64,000 bases of DNA, taken from NCBI GenBank assembly GCA_030068145.1, contig JAPJBO010000339.1, forward strand, positions 157,164 to 221,163. The letters run 5' to 3'. The notes beneath the pieces were generated by a model, which was given only the letters and a program-made list of their open reading frames with translations, was not told where the DNA came from and searched no databases. This DNA comes from Diplonema papillatum. Taxonomy: Eukaryota > Euglenozoa > Diplonemea > Diplonemida > Diplonemidae. A program made the translations under genes and the position numbers. Position 1 is the first letter of the stretch. Each line of letters begins with the position of its first letter. Positions 61,901 through 64,000 of this stretch are shown here, piece after piece.

Positions 61901-64000
61901 GCGGTGTGTGCGGTTAGACCGTGCGTGACCGCAGCCGGCAAAGATGCGTGCGATGCTGAGTCTGGGTGTATGTGGTTTGGAGCGCCTGAAAAGTGTGTCG
62001 AAAAAAGCTGCGACCTCCTCGGCACGGACGACAAGTGCGCGTGCAACGCGGACACCGACTGCTACTTTGTGTCGGCAGCTACCGGCGCGCACTGCACGCT
62101 GCAGCAATACGGCAGCTGCCCGACGATGGACATCGTCATGCTGCTGGACGGCGGAGCTTCCATGTCAACCGTTTTCGGCCGCCACCCAGTCGGGTTCTAC
62201 GGTCTCATCGAAATCATCCGGCAATGGGCCAAGCATCTGCCATTGTCAAAAGACACCGCAGATGTGACCGCGCCATTGGCAGACACGCAGACCACTCGTT
62301 TAAGCTTCGTGCAGTTTGCTGGCTCGTCGGAATGGGACGCTGGCGACTCCCGCCAGATCCTGACCCCGGGCATCACGGATCCGGGAACCAGCGGCGGCAG
62401 GCTGACGGGCAGTTTGTCCGAAATCAACACGGATCTAACCTTCCACAGCGACAATCCCCTGGCGCAGGGGTCTGGGAAGGCGAAAAAGTACTTGTCGGCC
62501 GCATTAGACAAGGCCGGGAAGATGCTGGGAACGTCTCCTGTCGACGGAAGGAAGAAGGTCGTGATTGTGTTGGTGAACGGCGAGTTGGACGATGCGAGTG
62601 AATACAGGGGCTACAAAACAGTGCTCAACGCGTTGCAAGCGGAAGTGTTCGGCGCCGCCCTGAGCAGAGCTGGCACCGATGCAGGTGCCGTCAGCGACTT
62701 GAACAACTACGTGGTCTCAGAGCCGAAGGAAGGCCGTGCTCGCTCTGTCACCTTGGACACGCTTGGTGAAGTTCTGTCTTCGCTGTGCGACCCGATGGAT
62801 GCTTGGGGCCAGTACCTCGTCGATGAATCTACGTCGTGTGCTCAAGCCACCCTGCGGAAGACCTGTCTAAAGAACGGAGGCTGCACCTGGTCTGACCAGT
62901 TGCTCACGTGCGAGTCTTCGCCTTGCATTGCACACTGCGATGAACTCGCTTGCGAAGCTGACACAACCAACAACTGCGCCGGTGGTTGGAACTCGACGAC
63001 GCACACTTGCCACCGAGTTGTGAACTGTCACTACACAGAAGAACCCCGGTGCAGTGATGACTTCGATTGCCAATGGAGCGATGGCCAATGCGCAGAACGA
63101 CCCTGTGCACACTCTACAGAAGACGGCTGTTCTTCTGATGCCGCTGCAGGGTGCGAGTGGACGCTGAATGCGACGTGCGTGGTGCGTGCTTGCGTCACAA
63201 TAGACAATCAAGTGAGCTGCGAGGCGGACAGCGCCGAGCACAACTGCGTGTGGAGCAGCGTAACGGGGCAGTGTTTAGTCGAGCAGTGTGGGTACATCGG
63301 CAAAGAAGCCTGCACCGCAGACGACCTCTGCAGCTGGGGAGCTGAGGGTTGCGCGTTCAAGCTGTGCACGATGTACGCAGACGACTTCGAGTGCAGCAGC
63401 CACCCTCGGTGTTCATGGGATGTGTCTGCTCCGCCTGGAATGTGCCGAGTGACCACCTGCGGAACTCACGACAGCGAAGCAGAGTGCGGACACTACAACA
63501 CCAGTTGCATGTGGTCAACGGGTGGAAACGAGACTGCAGACGGCGCTTGCGTGAAGAAAGGGTGCCAAGACGTGGGCTCGGCTTGCGAGTGCGCGTCGAA
63601 TGCCGAGTGTTTCTGGTCGGTGGGAGACGGATACGACTGCCAAGCCGCTGCTTTCGGCCAATGCCCCGCGATGGATGTGCTTTTCGCAGTGGACGGGTCG
63701 CAGAACATGGCTTCTTCCTTCGGGAGGCACCCGAATGGATTCGCAGCAGTGCTTGAGTTCGTGATGGACTGGACAATGCAGGCACCGTTGACCGGAGGGA
63801 AACCATCGAAAGGAGTGCGGGTGGCGATGTTCCAATTCAGCACAGGCGTTACCACTGGGGACAATGGAGGCAAGCTATCAGGCGATGCCGCGTTGATCGC
63901 GAAAAACGTGGCTTGGCACGCCGGGAGCATGAACGGTGGATCGAGTGTCGCGGCGGGCAGTGCGCTGGCGACGGCACTCGGCTTGTTCAAAACGGAAGCC
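55952..64000 (+). CDS. Continuation of the giant vWA protein in the +1 frame, open to the window edge
   Basis: About 2680 codons without a stop, beginning within the last DEC module (HVSLNDWECHC) and running off the right edge. Order: last modules, C-x-W motifs, a beta-sandwich-like module (about 56400-56760), vWA 3 (57170-57840), C-x-W motifs, vWA 4 (58694-59345) and C-x-W motifs. A second beta-sandwich-like module (about 59850-60180) follows, then vWA 5 (60581-61255), vWA 6 (62117-62810) and vWA 7 (63662 to the edge). Each vWA keeps a [HR]P-x-GFY-x-[IV]-[x]3-R-x-W block and a GDLxWHE-type block. Their metal motifs are altered: SGSVS, DGSSA, SGASA, DGGAS, DGSQN. The lack of stops over 8 kb means the frame is either still translated or broken very recently. 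The end of the protein, and any membrane or GPI anchor, lies outside the window. Confidence 0.88.

Noticed and set aside
1-64000. tRNA, 5S rRNA and spliced-leader RNA genes
   Set aside because: Looked for T-arm-like GTTCGA contexts and known small-RNA blocks by eye; none convincing. A covariance-model search would be decisive.

Overview
This is a eukaryotic, GC-rich and repeat-laden nuclear contig, most likely from a euglenozoan protist of diplonemid type. Three observations point that way. An antisense piece of the 18S rRNA 5' end carries CTTGTTTCAAGGATTAAGCC, close to the euglenozoan form of this stretch. Long coding regions are free of visible introns and start shortly after pyrimidine tracts with an AG, as expected for spliced-leader acceptors. 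Genes are few and separated by long repeats. No spliced-leader RNA gene was found, so the placement is an inference.

Layout. 1-1199 is a pure 11-bp satellite. 2380-5707 holds the last exons of an importin-beta gene; the roughly 2.6-kb intron contains a sense piece of 28S rRNA. 5708-17860 has no recognisable gene. It is a patchwork of dispersed and tandem repeats, antisense 28S pieces and one antisense 18S piece. 17861-19849 encodes a protein with a PH-like and a PDZ-like region, followed by a 31-bp tandem array and a second copy of its own 3' end. 21160-25650 is again repeats. 25906-27457 holds a truncated and an intact copy of a PhzF-family isomerase gene. 27458-32235 is repeat arrays plus decayed copies of the 5' end of the next gene, a GlcNAc-transferase-like enzyme (32276-33685), which is itself followed by decayed copies of its 3' end. 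34263-37010 is satellites and an antisense 28S piece. 37086-39050 encodes a coiled-coil protein, followed by two partial copies of its 3' end. 41280-44712 (minus) is the decayed 5' half of a LINE-like retrotransposon with a coiled-coil ORF1, an OTU protease domain and an APE-type endonuclease.

The last 19 kb (44902 to the right edge) is the most striking part: a secreted or surface giant protein with at least seven von Willebrand A (vWA) domains, two beta-sandwich-like modules, many C-x-W cysteine motifs and about 47 cysteine-rich DEC modules arranged in two higher-order repeat blocks. One single-base frame break at about 55949 splits an otherwise continuously open reading frame of more than 6300 codons that runs off the window.

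There is no operon-like functional grouping. The common theme is structural: nearly every gene is accompanied by partial tandem duplicates of its own 5' or 3' end, and fragments of rDNA and of several short repeat families are scattered in both orientations.
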